Made by a program: the position numbers and the translations under genes. The notes beneath the pieces were generated by a model. The model was not told the origin of the DNA. It worked only from the letters and a program-made list of their open reading frames with translations, and made no database searches. Below are positions 17,652 through 26,710 of a DNA stretch of 64,000 nt, piece after piece (the stretch's first letter is position 1; each line of letters opens with the position of its first letter). The stretch is from Rhodocytophaga rosea (GTDB lineage: Bacteria > Bacteroidota > Bacteroidia > Cytophagales > 172606-1), in NCBI RefSeq assembly GCF_010119975.1, contig NZ_CP048222.1, positions 2,129,501-2,193,500 of the forward strand, read 5' to 3'.

Positions 17652-19285
17652 ATGAAAAATGCTTACCAGGTAATTCTGTATTTTTCCCTTTGGACGGCCA
17701 GTTCACTCTCTCTACTGGCCCAGAATAACCAACCGATTTCAGCGCAACTCAAACACGTTACTGTTTTTCGTGACAAAGCCCAGATTACCAGTTCTGCTAC
17801 AGCTAGTCTGCCAGAAGGAGTTACGCAATTGCAGATTGAAGGATTGCCGGCCCAGATTGATAAGCAAAGTATTAATGTAACAGCCAAAGGCAATATTATT
17901 ATTCTGGGCGTAAAACACCAGGTGAACTATACCCGGCCACAGAAGAAATCAGTCAGGCTTATTCAACTGGAAGATTCCCTCACCTTGTATACGTCCCGGC
18001 TGGAAAGATATACCTATACCAAAGATGTGTTAACTAAAGAACAACAGATGCTGATGAGCAATCAGGCCATTGGCGGCACACAAACTGGTGTATCAGTTGA
18101 AAAGCTCAAACAAATGGCTGATTTTTTCAGAACCAGGCTCACCGAGATCAACGAAAAACTAATAGAAAATGAGCGTAATCTCCGGGAGGCACAAACACAG
18201 GTTGCCCGGATGCAAAATCAGTTAAATGAGCTTACCAACAAACGGAACCAGCCCAGCAGCGAAATTATTGTTTCGGTATCCGCTAAAAACAACAATACCC
18301 CGGCCGAACTTGAACTGGACTATATCGTTCCGAATGCCGGATGGGTGCCGGTTTATGATATAAGGGCGAGTGAGGGAAAAAACCAGGTACAATTAAGTTA
18401 CAAAGCCAATGTATTTCAACGTACCGGCGTAGACTGGAACAACACCCGTATCACATTATCTACCGCCAACCCTTCACAAGGCGGCACACAGCCCACACTC
18501 AATCCCATGTTTGCAAGCCTTTATCAACCGGAGATAATGTATGGTGCATCAAATGCAAGAAAAAAGTATAAAGCAGGTGCAGCGCCATCTATTGCGGACG
18601 ATCTGCAGGGAAGAGTACCTGGAGTGGCAGTAGAAGAATCGGAGACTGTAGCAGATTATACACAGGTGCAAGAAACAGGCTTATCCGTTGAATTTGATAT
18701 TGCCTTGCCCTATACCATTATTTCCGGGGGTAGTCCGCAACTGGTAGATATACAGGCCCATGAATTACCAGCAAGTTATTCGTACCTGGCTGTTCCCAAA
18801 CTGGATGGAGATGCCTTCCTGACTGCCCTGGTGAGCGGGTGGGAAAAGTATAACCTGATCTCCGGCAATGCCAATATTTATTTCGGCGGAACCTTTGTAG
18901 GAGAATCCTTCCTGGATGCCCGTCAGACTGGCGATACTTTGCGCCTTTCCCTGGGCCGTGATAAAAAGCTACTGATCAAGCGTGAAAAGATAAATGAGTT
19001 CAGCAGCAAGAAAACTATAGGTTCGTCCGGGAAACACTTACTTACCGCATTACTGTGCGCAATACCAAAAAAGAATCTATCCGTTTAACCTTGCAAGACC
19101 AGATTCCTGTTTCCACGGACAGCCAGATTGAAGTAGAATTACAGGAGGCCAAAAATGCCGCTTTTACTAAGGAAACCGGAATGCTCAGCTGGGAATTAAC
19201 GCTGGCACCTGCCCAAAGCCAGACCATCGACATCAGGTACATGGTTAAATATCCCAAAGACAAACAGATTACCGGTATCCAGTAG
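17652..19285 (+). pseudogene. Mucoidy inhibitor MuiA family / DUF4139 protein, one-base frameshift
   Basis: Residues 1-460 read in one frame from the ATG at 17652 and the last 86 or so in another. The first frame shows a signal peptide, an N-terminal DUF4140-like region (VTVFRDKAQITSSATASLPEG), a coiled coil (about residues 115-200) and a DUF4139 beta domain (ELDYIVPNAGWVPVYDIRA). Near 19022-19031 the first frame turns into nonsense and stops at 19088, while the third frame carries RETLTYRITVRNTKKES and the typical family C-terminus to 19285. Adding one base there gives a normal 544-aa protein. Function of the family is unclear (envelope-associated). A real mutation and a sequencing gap in the CC/GGG run are equally possible. 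Confidence 0.8.
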
Positions 19286-19320
19286 ACTGGTTCAATTTGT
19301 AAGCCTAATTTAAGTTTGGT

Positions 19321-19358
19321 ATTGCGTATTTGCTTGTATATACAAGCAAATACGCAAT
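19321..19358. repeat. 38-base perfect palindrome between convergent genes
   Basis: Two 19-base halves that are exact reverse complements with no spacer, starting ATTGCGTATTTGCTTG. It lies 36 bases past the MuiA stop and 66 bases past the stop of the convergent LuxR gene. It may work as a bidirectional terminator, although no T-run flanks it, or as a dyad binding site. Confidence 0.6.
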
Positions 19359-19423
19359 AGTATACTCACAACCAGCAACGAACAACTAACAACGATTGAG
19401 TATAAGTTGAAGCAGGTTACTGA

Positions 19424-20071
19424 TCAGATTATTTTTTCGTACAGCGCTTTTTCTATGGCTTCTGATTTAGAATGAACTTCCAGCTTGTAGTAAATATTTT
19501 TAATGTGTGTCCGTACGGTTTCTTTGTCGATGAATAAGTGATCTGCAATGGAATGATACGTTTTCCCTTTGGCCAGCAAGGCCAGTACCTGAACCTCACG
19601 GGAAGTTAAACCGGAAGACGTATTTTTATGGAAAGAAGCGACTACACTTCTGGCAATTGCCGGACTCAAAGGTGCACCTCCTTCATATACTTCCTGGATA
19701 GCTTCCAGTAATTTCACCGGGGGAATACCTTTGGTCAAATATCCATCTGCCCCGGCTTTTAGCACTTCAAACACTACATCCGTGTTTTCGGTATGCGTAA
19801 ATACAATAATTTTCGACCTGGGCGATAGGTTTTTAATCTTGCTTATATTTTTGATGCACGCTGTTTCAACATCTTCCACATTCAAACAGTCGGTTCCGAT
19901 CAATATCACATGGGGCATTTCATGAGAAACCTTAAGCATTAATTCTGTGCAGGTAGCGTACGTACTGATCACATGGTAGCCAAAGGTACTGTTAATCATG
20001 GCAGCAAATCCTTCCCTGGCGGTTTGCTCGCATTCAACCAGGGTTACTTTAATATATTCTCTTTTTAACAT
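19424..20071 (-). CDS. LuxR/NarL-type response regulator with degenerate receiver
   Basis: 215 aa from the ATG at 20071 (MLKREYIKVTLVE). An open extension to 20269 would add 66 residues unlike the family and overlap the next gene, so it is rejected. Residues 7-130 have the receiver fold, with the conserved Thr (VFTHTE) and Lys (YLTKGIPP). However, the acidic pair normally DD is EC (LVECEQTAREG), and the phospho-acceptor Asp is Gly (VILIGTD). The C-terminal HTH is intact: GLTSREVQVLALLAKGKTY, HSIADHLFIDKETVRTHIKNIYYKL. Likely a DNA-binding regulator that does not rely on ordinary phosphorylation. Confidence 0.85.
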   Translation of the reverse strand: MLKREYIKVTLVECEQTAREGFAAMINSTFGYHVISTYATCTELMLKVSHEMPHVILIGTDCLNVEDVETACIKNISKIKNLSPRSKIIVFTHTENTDVVFEVLKAGADGYLTKGIPPVKLLEAIQEVYEGGAPLSPAIARSVVASFHKNTSSGLTSREVQVLALLAKGKTYHSIADHLFIDKETVRTHIKNIYYKLEVHSKSEAIEKALYEKII

Positions 20072-20240
20072 AGCTTTTGTGAACAATAAATCGGGTAAAT
20101 ATGAAAGGCTATCCGGTAATTCTATACTGATATTATCTGGACTGCCATGATATTTATGTGGAGGCTGAAAATAAAGGTATGGGCGGTACAGGCTGGAAAA
20201 TTTCCATATAAAACAGTGCCTAGCCGCATTTTTAGTAGTT

Positions 20241-21101
20241 TCAAACAATGCTGGCGATCGCTTCTGCAAAAGCCATCACATTTGCTGTCGTATCTCCCAG
20301 AAACAAAGCAGGCTCTACCAGTTCAAGTTCCATCAGAAGAAAAACTCCATTGACTTCAATGCCATCGACACGTGCATACAAAAGCGGCTGGCCGATCGTA
20401 TCAATGATGTGTTGCGCCTGTTTTCGTATGAACTCTGGAGGAGTACAAGCGGAAGTGGTACCGCCATATTCCTGTTGTACCCTGAAATCATTCGTTCTGG
20501 TACGCTTCAGTACGGCATGGCTGAACCCTTTATTGAAAAATATAAGTGACCATTCGCCTTTGGTTTGCACTTCTTCAATGAATGCCTGAACCATTACGCC
20601 ACCAGTGTTGAGCATCACATCCAGCCTGGACTGATCCTGTAAAGCTGTTTCGCTGGAAGTGAGCCAGGTTTGATAAGCCGAAGCTGATACTGTTGGTTTT
20701 ACTACCGCTTGTTGCCAGTTTTTTTCAGCTAACAGATTTTGCAGGTGTACTACCTCTCCTCTTTTCAGCCAATGCGTAGCTGGAATAGGAATGCCAGCTG
20801 ATGAAAGCACTTGCAGATAGGTTTTGTCCATATTCCAGGCAATTATCTGTGAAGAATTAAACAAACGCCTGTTTTGTTTTTCCATCTGCTTAATCCATGA
20901 TTTAAAGGCACTTTCGTACAGGTGATAATTCCAGCAGGACCGTAACACAATCCCTTCAAACTGTGCCCAGTCTATGTGAGGTGTATCCCAGCAAACTGCC
21001 TCTACCTGTATATTCCGCTGCGACAATAGACTGGCAACCCTGGCATCATCGGCTGTTAGTTTTGGGGAATTTGAATACGTAACAAAAGCTATTTCTCGCA
21101 T
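20241..21101 (-). CDS. ATP-grasp domain protein
   Basis: 286 aa, cytosolic. An N-terminal preATP-grasp region (IAFVTYSNSPKLTADDARVASLL, GIVLRSCWNYH) is followed by the ATP-grasp core: NMDKTYLQVLSSAGIPIPAT, QAVVKPTVSASAYQTW (nucleotide-binding Lys), MVQAFIEEVQTKGEWSLIFF, and the metal site ARVDGIEVNGVFLLMELELVEPALF. The set resembles the RimK/DcsG-like ligases that join amino acids or amines; substrate not known. Ends 170 bases past the LuxR start on the same strand. Confidence 0.8.
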   Translation of the reverse strand: MREIAFVTYSNSPKLTADDARVASLLSQRNIQVEAVCWDTPHIDWAQFEGIVLRSCWNYHLYESAFKSWIKQMEKQNRRLFNSSQIIAWNMDKTYLQVLSSAGIPIPATHWLKRGEVVHLQNLLAEKNWQQAVVKPTVSASAYQTWLTSSETALQDQSRLDVMLNTGGVMVQAFIEEVQTKGEWSLIFFNKGFSHAVLKRTRTNDFRVQQEYGGTTSACTPPEFIRKQAQHIIDTIGQPLLYARVDGIEVNGVFLLMELELVEPALFLGDTTANVMAFAEAIASIV

Positions 21102-21186
21102 ATAGTACCAGTATTAAGTAGTAAGTTTAAAGTATGAAGCCAGGTATGAGCAAATACGCCTTCTATAAATTGGTAAGACTTGTTAT

Positions 21187-21666
21187 TTACTCACATCCAC
21201 ACATAATACCATTTGCAGATTGCAGTCCACCTTCTACCGGATAGCCATCCCGTTTCCACCAGTCTATACCGCCCAGCAATTCTTTGGTGCGGAAGCCAAG
21301 CGAAGCCAGCTTAAAAGCACCTTTGGTAGACGCATTGCAGCCGATGCCATCACAGTACACCACCATTACTTTATCTTTTGGAAGCGAAGCAGTGGTAAGA
21401 TCATTCATCTGGCGATGGGGCAAATTAATAGCACCGGGAATATGCTCCAGAGCATAACTTTCAGCCGAACGGGCATCAATCACAACAAAATCTGTTATGC
21501 CATCCTGCATGTCGGCATATACATCGTAGGCATCGGTTTCAAACGATAATTTGGTGTAGAAATGAGAGAGGGTCGCTGCTGTTTCCCCTGGTAAATAGCG
21601 CAATACCCTGGAAACCGGTTTCTGGCTGTCAACCTGAGTTGGTTTATTTTGAGTTTGTGTTTCCAT
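21187..21666 (-). CDS. Rhodanese-like domain protein
   Basis: 159 aa from the ATG at 21666 (METQTQNK); the in-frame TTG at 21690 is less likely. One rhodanese domain: DFVVIDARSAESYALEHIPGAINLP, then the active loop YCDGIGCNAST with the catalytic Cys (expected persulfide carrier; the second Cys, GC, is the likely second candidate), then LASLGFRTKELLGGIDWWKRDGYPVEG. Ends with CGC. Transcribed away from the MocR regulator at 21918; in this arrangement the regulator often controls the divergent gene (inference). Confidence 0.85.
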   Translation of the reverse strand: METQTQNKPTQVDSQKPVSRVLRYLPGETAATLSHFYTKLSFETDAYDVYADMQDGITDFVVIDARSAESYALEHIPGAINLPHRQMNDLTTASLPKDKVMVVYCDGIGCNASTKGAFKLASLGFRTKELLGGIDWWKRDGYPVEGGLQSANGIMCGCE

Positions 21667-21708
21667 AAAGTTTAATAATTGATTACCCAAAATTATTCAT
21701 AGATTGGA

Positions 21709-21748
21709 TGGTATAAAAGATCCATTTTGTACTATTTTTACCATACCA
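21709..21748. promoter_or_regulatory. Possible operator between rhodanese and MocR genes
   Basis: An inverted pair TGGTATAAAA (21709-21718) and ATTTTTACCA (21734-21743), with ACCATACCA following, lies in the 250-base divergent gap. MocR regulators usually bind repeated half-sites near their own start. The match is imperfect (8 of 10), so this is a weak call. Confidence 0.3.
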
Positions 21749-21917
21749 ATTTGTTATTGAAAATTTGAGAATAGAGTTAGAAAACAGATAGCAATAAGCC
21801 TAAACAGACGAACAAAGTACTTGGTTGCTCTTCATTCCTTATTCGGCATCCAAAATTCAGCCAATCAAATCCCAACCTTTTATCTTCCAGTATCCATCTT
21901 CTAACTTCCAGAAAACA

Positions 21918-23417
21918 ATGGCAAAAATTGCATCTGATCTATCCCTGGCAGGCTTAAAAGTTGACAAGCAGGCAGATTCCTCACTGCACGTACAACTGTA
22001 TGAAAACATTAGGGAAGCCATACTAACCGGCCGATTGAGTCCCGGACAAAAATTACCAGCCAGCCGTGCCTTGGCCGATGAATTAGCTATTTCACGGAAT
22101 ACTGTTACCCTGGCTTTTGAACAACTTACTATTGAAGGGTATTTAACTGCCAAAACCGGAGCGGGTACATTTGTGGCAACGCCCATTCCCGAAAAACTCC
22201 TGTATAGCAAAAAAGCCTCCATACAAAAACAGGCAATAGAAAACACTGGTATTCAGCCTATTCATCCAAGGTATGGCCTGAGCCAGCATCTGCTGGACCG
22301 GAATAAATTTTATGAGCGCATTATTCCCTTTCAAACGGCCATTCCGGCATTCGATGCCTTTCCTTTCCAGATCTGGTCTAAAATAGCAGCAAAAGTATAC
22401 CGGAACCTGTCTTCTCTTCCTTTAGGATATGGGGATGCCGCCGGGTATAGGCCTTTGCGGGAAGCCATTGCAGGCTACCTGAGAGCTGCCAGAGCAGTAA
22501 ATTGTCAGGCTGATAATATTCTAATTGTAAATGGTTCGCAACAGGGTTTACAACTGGTGGCTAAACTATTATTACAGCCTGGCTCAAAAGTCTGGATGGA
22601 AGACCCAGGTTATCATGGAGCCAGAGCGGCTTTGCAGGAGGCTGGTTCAGTAATTTGTCCTATACCAGTAGGAAAAGAGGGCTTGCAACTGGATTATGCC
22701 ATAGCGCATCATCCGCAGGCAAAACTAGTTTATCTAACCCCTTCGCATCAATATCCTTTAGGTGGCACCATGCCCCTGCCCCAGCGCCTGCGATTGCTGG
22801 AATATGCCCGTAAAGAACATATGTGGATTCTGGAAGACGATTATGATAGCGAGCTCCGCTTTGTCGGCAGGCCGCTGGCTTCTCTCCAGGGACTTGATCA
22901 GGCCAGACGGGTGATTTATGTAGGCACATTCAGTAAAGTATTATTTCCGGCACTTCGCCTGGCCTATTTAGTAATACCTTCCGCTCAATTAATGGATGCC
23001 TTTACCTCTGCCAAAGCCATGGCCGACCGGCAAAATCCGGTAACTGAACAAGCTATTCTGGCTGAATTTATTGCAGAAGGGCATTTTGCCAGACACCTGA
23101 GAAGAATGCGGGTGTTATACCAGCAACGGCAAGAGGTTGTATTAAGAGCTGCACAAACCAGACTGGCAGGTTTACTGGAAGTAGAACCTGCCGCAGCCGG
23201 CATGCATGTAGTAGGCTGGCTTCCAGAAGGGATAGATGAAAAGGCGGTAGTAGCCAGAACGGTCGAATATGGCCTAATCACTCATCTCATTTCTGATTAT
23301 GCCATTTACCACAAAACTAAACCAGGATTGTTACTGGGCTATACTTCCTTTGACAATGATACGCTGACAGAAGGTATTTCTACCCTGGAAAAAGCACTAC
23401 GTTCGCTTCAGTATTGA
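21918..23417 (+). CDS. MocR/PdxR-family transcriptional regulator (GntR HTH + aminotransferase fold)
   Basis: 499 aa from the ATG at 21918 (MAKIASDLSLAGLK); 31 upstream residues in the open frame do not fit. Residues 18-85 are a GntR winged helix (LHVQLYENIREAILTGRL, LPASRALADELAISRNTVTLAFEQL, GYLTAKTGAGTFVA). Residues 130-490 have the fold-type I aminotransferase body: NGSQQGLQLVAKLL, EDPGYHGARAAL, LTPSHQYPLGGTM, EDDYDSELRF, and the PLP Lys in VGTFSKVLFPALRLAYL. The PLP domain acts as sensor in this family (PdxR, GabR, TauR). Target unknown; the divergent rhodanese is the nearest candidate. Confidence 0.9.
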   Translation: MAKIASDLSLAGLKVDKQADSSLHVQLYENIREAILTGRLSPGQKLPASRALADELAISRNTVTLAFEQLTIEGYLTAKTGAGTFVATPIPEKLLYSKKASIQKQAIENTGIQPIHPRYGLSQHLLDRNKFYERIIPFQTAIPAFDAFPFQIWSKIAAKVYRNLSSLPLGYGDAAGYRPLREAIAGYLRAARAVNCQADNILIVNGSQQGLQLVAKLLLQPGSKVWMEDPGYHGARAALQEAGSVICPIPVGKEGLQLDYAIAHHPQAKLVYLTPSHQYPLGGTMPLPQRLRLLEYARKEHMWILEDDYDSELRFVGRPLASLQGLDQARRVIYVGTFSKVLFPALRLAYLVIPSAQLMDAFTSAKAMADRQNPVTEQAILAEFIAEGHFARHLRRMRVLYQQRQEVVLRAAQTRLAGLLEVEPAAAGMHVVGWLPEGIDEKAVVARTVEYGLITHLISDYAIYHKTKPGLLLGYTSFDNDTLTEGISTLEKALRSLQY

Positions 23418-23497
23418 GTCTTTACCAGAAAGCCGGTTATTTTGTATGAGGGAAACCTATATTTGTTAAAAAATGAGTATTCAATGGGATGCTATTT

Positions 23498-25126
23498 TCA
23501 ATTTTTTTCATTCAGGTATACTTTAAAAGTGGAACCTATGCCTACTTCACTCTCCACTTCTATTTTGCCCCCCATTGCTTCTATCTGGCTTTTTGTGATA
23601 TATAGGCCAAATCCCCGGGCATCTTCATTGTGATGGAATTTTTTATACATGCCAAATAACTGGCTGCCATGCCTTTTTAAATCCAGGCCTAGTCCGTTAT
23701 CGCTTACCGACAGTATGGTGTACTTACCCTTTGACTCTGCCTGAATGTGTATATATGTCGGTCTGTGAGTAGCCCGGTATTTAATGGCATTGCTGATCAG
23801 GTTAAGTAAAATGCTATCTAAATAGGCAGGTATTACATAAACCTCTACATCTTCACTTACCAAAACCTGTACATCAATCGTATATTTCATAATAGCGCCA
23901 TTCAATATCTGCAGGGTTTTTTCTATCTCATTTTTCAAATACCTGCGTTCTCTGGGTTTGGATACATTTTCCTGTACGGCAATGATCTCATTTAAATTAC
24001 GGATGGTTTGCTCTAATTGATCTGCGCTTGATTTCAGCATTTTTGTATACACCATCTTTTCATTTTCATCTTCTGATTCATTCAGCAAAGAAAGTAAGCC
24101 ACTGAAATTAGCCGCATGCGACCGTATATTGTGCGAAATGATGTAGGCAAAGCTCTGAAGTCTTACGTTCTGCTCGCTGCTCACTTCCAGCAGATGCCGT
24201 GTTTTCTCCAGGTTTTCCAGCTGTTCGGTAATATCAAAACCTACGCAAAGTATTTCACCTACCTTTCCTTCCTGATCCAAGATGCCTTTCAGCTCCCACT
24301 TTCCACCCAGTATCTGCCCATCTTGCCTTCTTTTTCTGAAGATAACCTGATGAGGTATTTCTGGCTGCTCGAGGCATTTCTCACCAGCAGCAATACAGGC
24401 AGGCAAGTCTTCCGGCAGTATATTTTCCAAAGCATTTCTACCTACCAGATCACCCGTAAATCCAAATTCGCGTAGATAGTAATCGTTTACATAGGAATAC
24501 CTTCCGGAATTATCAATTTTTATAATATACACCGACTGACTGTCCAGAATAAATTTGTAGTGCCTGGCGAGTTGCAGCGCTTTCTGTTCTGACTCTTTCA
24601 GGGCATCGGCGGCTTTCTTTTTTTCGGTAATGTCCATAAGTTGTACCACAAAATGCCTGGGAGAGCCATCCTTATGTTTAATGAGGGAAATGCTCAGATA
24701 TGCCCAAACCATATTCCCTTTTTTAGTCAGATAGCGTTTCTCCTCCTGAAAAGATTTAATTTTATCAGCTATCAAATGCTCAAAACAAGCCATACTTGAC
24801 TCCAGATCTTCCGGATAGATAATATCACGTATCGTGAATTGCAGCAAATCTTTATCAGAGTAGCCAAGTAGTTGGCACAAACTTTTGTTTACCCTGAAAA
24901 TCTCTCCATCGATATTGATCAGCATCATTCCAATAGGCGCATATTCAAAAGCGGAACTAAATTCTGCTTCGGCCAGGCGTGTTTCGTCGAGTGCCTGCTG
25001 AAGTTTATGCTGGGTTTCGAGCAGCTTATTTTCCTCCCGGTTATTAATCGTTAACATAGAATCAGCCGTTTTTAAGGATGCTGTGCGGGGTAATTTTTCC
25101 TGGCCCTCTTTTTCTTTCTTTTCCAT
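23498..25126 (-). CDS. PAS-domain sensor histidine kinase
   Basis: 542 aa with no membrane helix, so cytosolic. A short coiled N-terminus, two PAS/PAC units (about 45-175: FSSAFEYAPIGMMLINIDGEIF...; about 190-300: HYKFILDSQSVYIIKIDNSG), then a His-kinase dimerisation helix (SFAYIISHNIRSHAAN, His near residue 335) and an HATPase with N box (NLISNAIKYR), G1 (DNGLGLD) and G2 (GFGLYI). No receiver gene is adjacent, so the partner is unknown. Convergent with the MocR gene. Confidence 0.88.
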   Translation of the reverse strand: MEKKEKEGQEKLPRTASLKTADSMLTINNREENKLLETQHKLQQALDETRLAEAEFSSAFEYAPIGMMLINIDGEIFRVNKSLCQLLGYSDKDLLQFTIRDIIYPEDLESSMACFEHLIADKIKSFQEEKRYLTKKGNMVWAYLSISLIKHKDGSPRHFVVQLMDITEKKKAADALKESEQKALQLARHYKFILDSQSVYIIKIDNSGRYSYVNDYYLREFGFTGDLVGRNALENILPEDLPACIAAGEKCLEQPEIPHQVIFRKRRQDGQILGGKWELKGILDQEGKVGEILCVGFDITEQLENLEKTRHLLEVSSEQNVRLQSFAYIISHNIRSHAANFSGLLSLLNESEDENEKMVYTKMLKSSADQLEQTIRNLNEIIAVQENVSKPRERRYLKNEIEKTLQILNGAIMKYTIDVQVLVSEDVEVYVIPAYLDSILLNLISNAIKYRATHRPTYIHIQAESKGKYTILSVSDNGLGLDLKRHGSQLFGMYKKFHHNEDARGFGLYITKSQIEAMGGKIEVESEVGIGSTFKVYLNEKN

Positions 25127-25559
25127 ATAAAGCTGATCTTATATGTCTCATTGATTAATTTCTGAATATGTATTTCTCCGGAATTCTGGCAGTTTCCAGT
25201 GATATTTCTTCCAAATGTTTAGACCAGTCTGGAATGCCCGATTTTCTTCAATGAGGATCAACGGCCCGGGAATGCTTCCGATGGATTCAGCAGGAATGAT
25301 TAGCATAAAAAATGTCCCGTTTTAGTGTACCAGCCTATTAATATAATAGTAGCATTATTGATTCATACTATTATCCCGTGCAAGAATTGAATTTAAACAA
25401 TTTATTTTTGGAATGTTACCCTTTATCATATTTATTTTTACATAATCAGACCAATTACAACTGCTTTTTGCATAAAAATTAGCTTTATACTTTTTCTCAA
25501 CCGATTAATAACCAGGGTAATTATTTAAGGTGTGGAGGGTTGATAAAAGAACAGGCAGA
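25127..25559. other. 433-base gap without a gene
   Basis: AT-rich DNA between the kinase start and the permease stop, both on the minus strand. I see no convincing coding frame, RNA or strong hairpin; it must hold the kinase promoter. Confidence 0.5.
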
Positions 25560-26594
25560 TTATTCGAAACGGTAGTTTTTACCCAGCAACAGGTAGAGAA
25601 AAAAAGGAACACCCACAAATGAAGTAACAATGCCAATAGGCAGACCGGCAGGCGGATACACCAGTCTGGAGAGCAGGTCGCAGGATTGCATGAATAATCC
25701 CCCCACCCATACAGAAAACAGCGTATTGTATCTTCCGGTAGCTCCAAACAAGCCCCTTACCAGGTGCGGAATAATCAGGCCCACAAAGCCGATCGTACCA
25801 CAAGTAGCTACTGCAATTCCGGTAAGCAGGGATGTACTCCCCAGAATGATCCATTTCAGCAAACTGGTATTCACGCCTAATTGAGAAGCCCGGTTTTCGC
25901 CCAGCAGCAGAATATTAATCTGTTTGTGCAAAAACGAAAAAAACAGGGTAAACAAAATCACTATAACCAGCAGCAAGGGTATATCCGACCATTGTGCCCG
26001 CTCAAAGCTACCCATTGTCCAGAAAATGATGCTGCGGAGTTTATCTTCCGAATCAGACAGAAAGGTGATTAGGCTGGTAATGGCGGTAAGTAAGGACGAA
26101 AGTGCTACTCCCCCCAACAAAAGCTGCGTAGAGATAATCTGGCCTTTTTTGTAGGCAATGCTGATAGCCATAAAGGTTACCAATAATGCCCCCAGAAACG
26201 CAAATACCGGAGGCAGATAAATACCGGCTACCTGGATGGGAAGCAATCCAAAAAATACAATATTGGCTCCCAAAGCCGCTCCGGAAGCTGTACCCAGAAT
26301 GTAAGGATCAGCCAGCGGATTGTTTACCAGCGCCTGAATCAGATATCCTACACTAGCCAGGGCACCACCAGCCAGAAAAGCCAGTATTAACCTGGGTAAG
26401 CGCAATTGAAGAATCACATACTGCGAAGTGTCGGCAGGATCATACTGTGTAAGCAACTGGTATATGGTAGCCCAGCTGGTTTCAAAACTTCCCACAAACA
26501 AGCCTGTAAGTCCAATGCCTACGGTTAAAACGAGCAATACAATGACAAGCAGGTATATTCTCACAGGTTCTTTTTGCAGCCAGGAATGCACCAA
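25560..26594 (-). CDS. FecCD/BtuC-type ABC transporter permease
   Basis: 344 aa, about ten membrane helices. Family signatures: LQLRLPRLILAFLAGGALASVGYLIQALVNNPLADPYILGTASGAALG near the N-terminus, LLGGVALSSLLTA, FWTMGSFERAQW, LGENRASQLGVNT, and GTIGFVGLIIPHLVRGLFG (loop that contacts the ATPase). Transports ferric siderophores, heme or cobalamin inward across the inner membrane. No binding protein or ATPase gene is next to it, so partners are encoded elsewhere. The start is TTG at 26594 or GTG at 26591; there is no suitable ATG. Confidence 0.88.
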   Translation of the reverse strand: MVHSWLQKEPVRIYLLVIVLLVLTVGIGLTGLFVGSFETSWATIYQLLTQYDPADTSQYVILQLRLPRLILAFLAGGALASVGYLIQALVNNPLADPYILGTASGAALGANIVFFGLLPIQVAGIYLPPVFAFLGALLVTFMAISIAYKKGQIISTQLLLGGVALSSLLTAITSLITFLSDSEDKLRSIIFWTMGSFERAQWSDIPLLLVIVILFTLFFSFLHKQINILLLGENRASQLGVNTSLLKWIILGSTSLLTGIAVATCGTIGFVGLIIPHLVRGLFGATGRYNTLFSVWVGGLFMQSCDLLSRLVYPPAGLPIGIVTSFVGVPFFLYLLLGKNYRFE

Positions 26595-26710
26595 TATAAA
26601 ATTAATTTATGTAATACCTGGAAGTGATAGTATCTGGCAGGCAAATTAAGCAGGCTGAGGATAGAACAAAAATGGAGGGCAGAAAAATATAAATCTACAC
26701 GAAACTGAAT

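Noticed and set aside
19022-19088. Programmed frameshift in the MuiA gene
   Set aside because: No slippery heptamer or strong downstream stem; the family is not known to use frameshifting. Mutation or sequence error is simpler.
20072-20269. N-terminal extension of the LuxR regulator
   Set aside because: 66 residues unlike the receiver family, overlapping the ATP-grasp gene end; ATG at 20071 fits the domain start.
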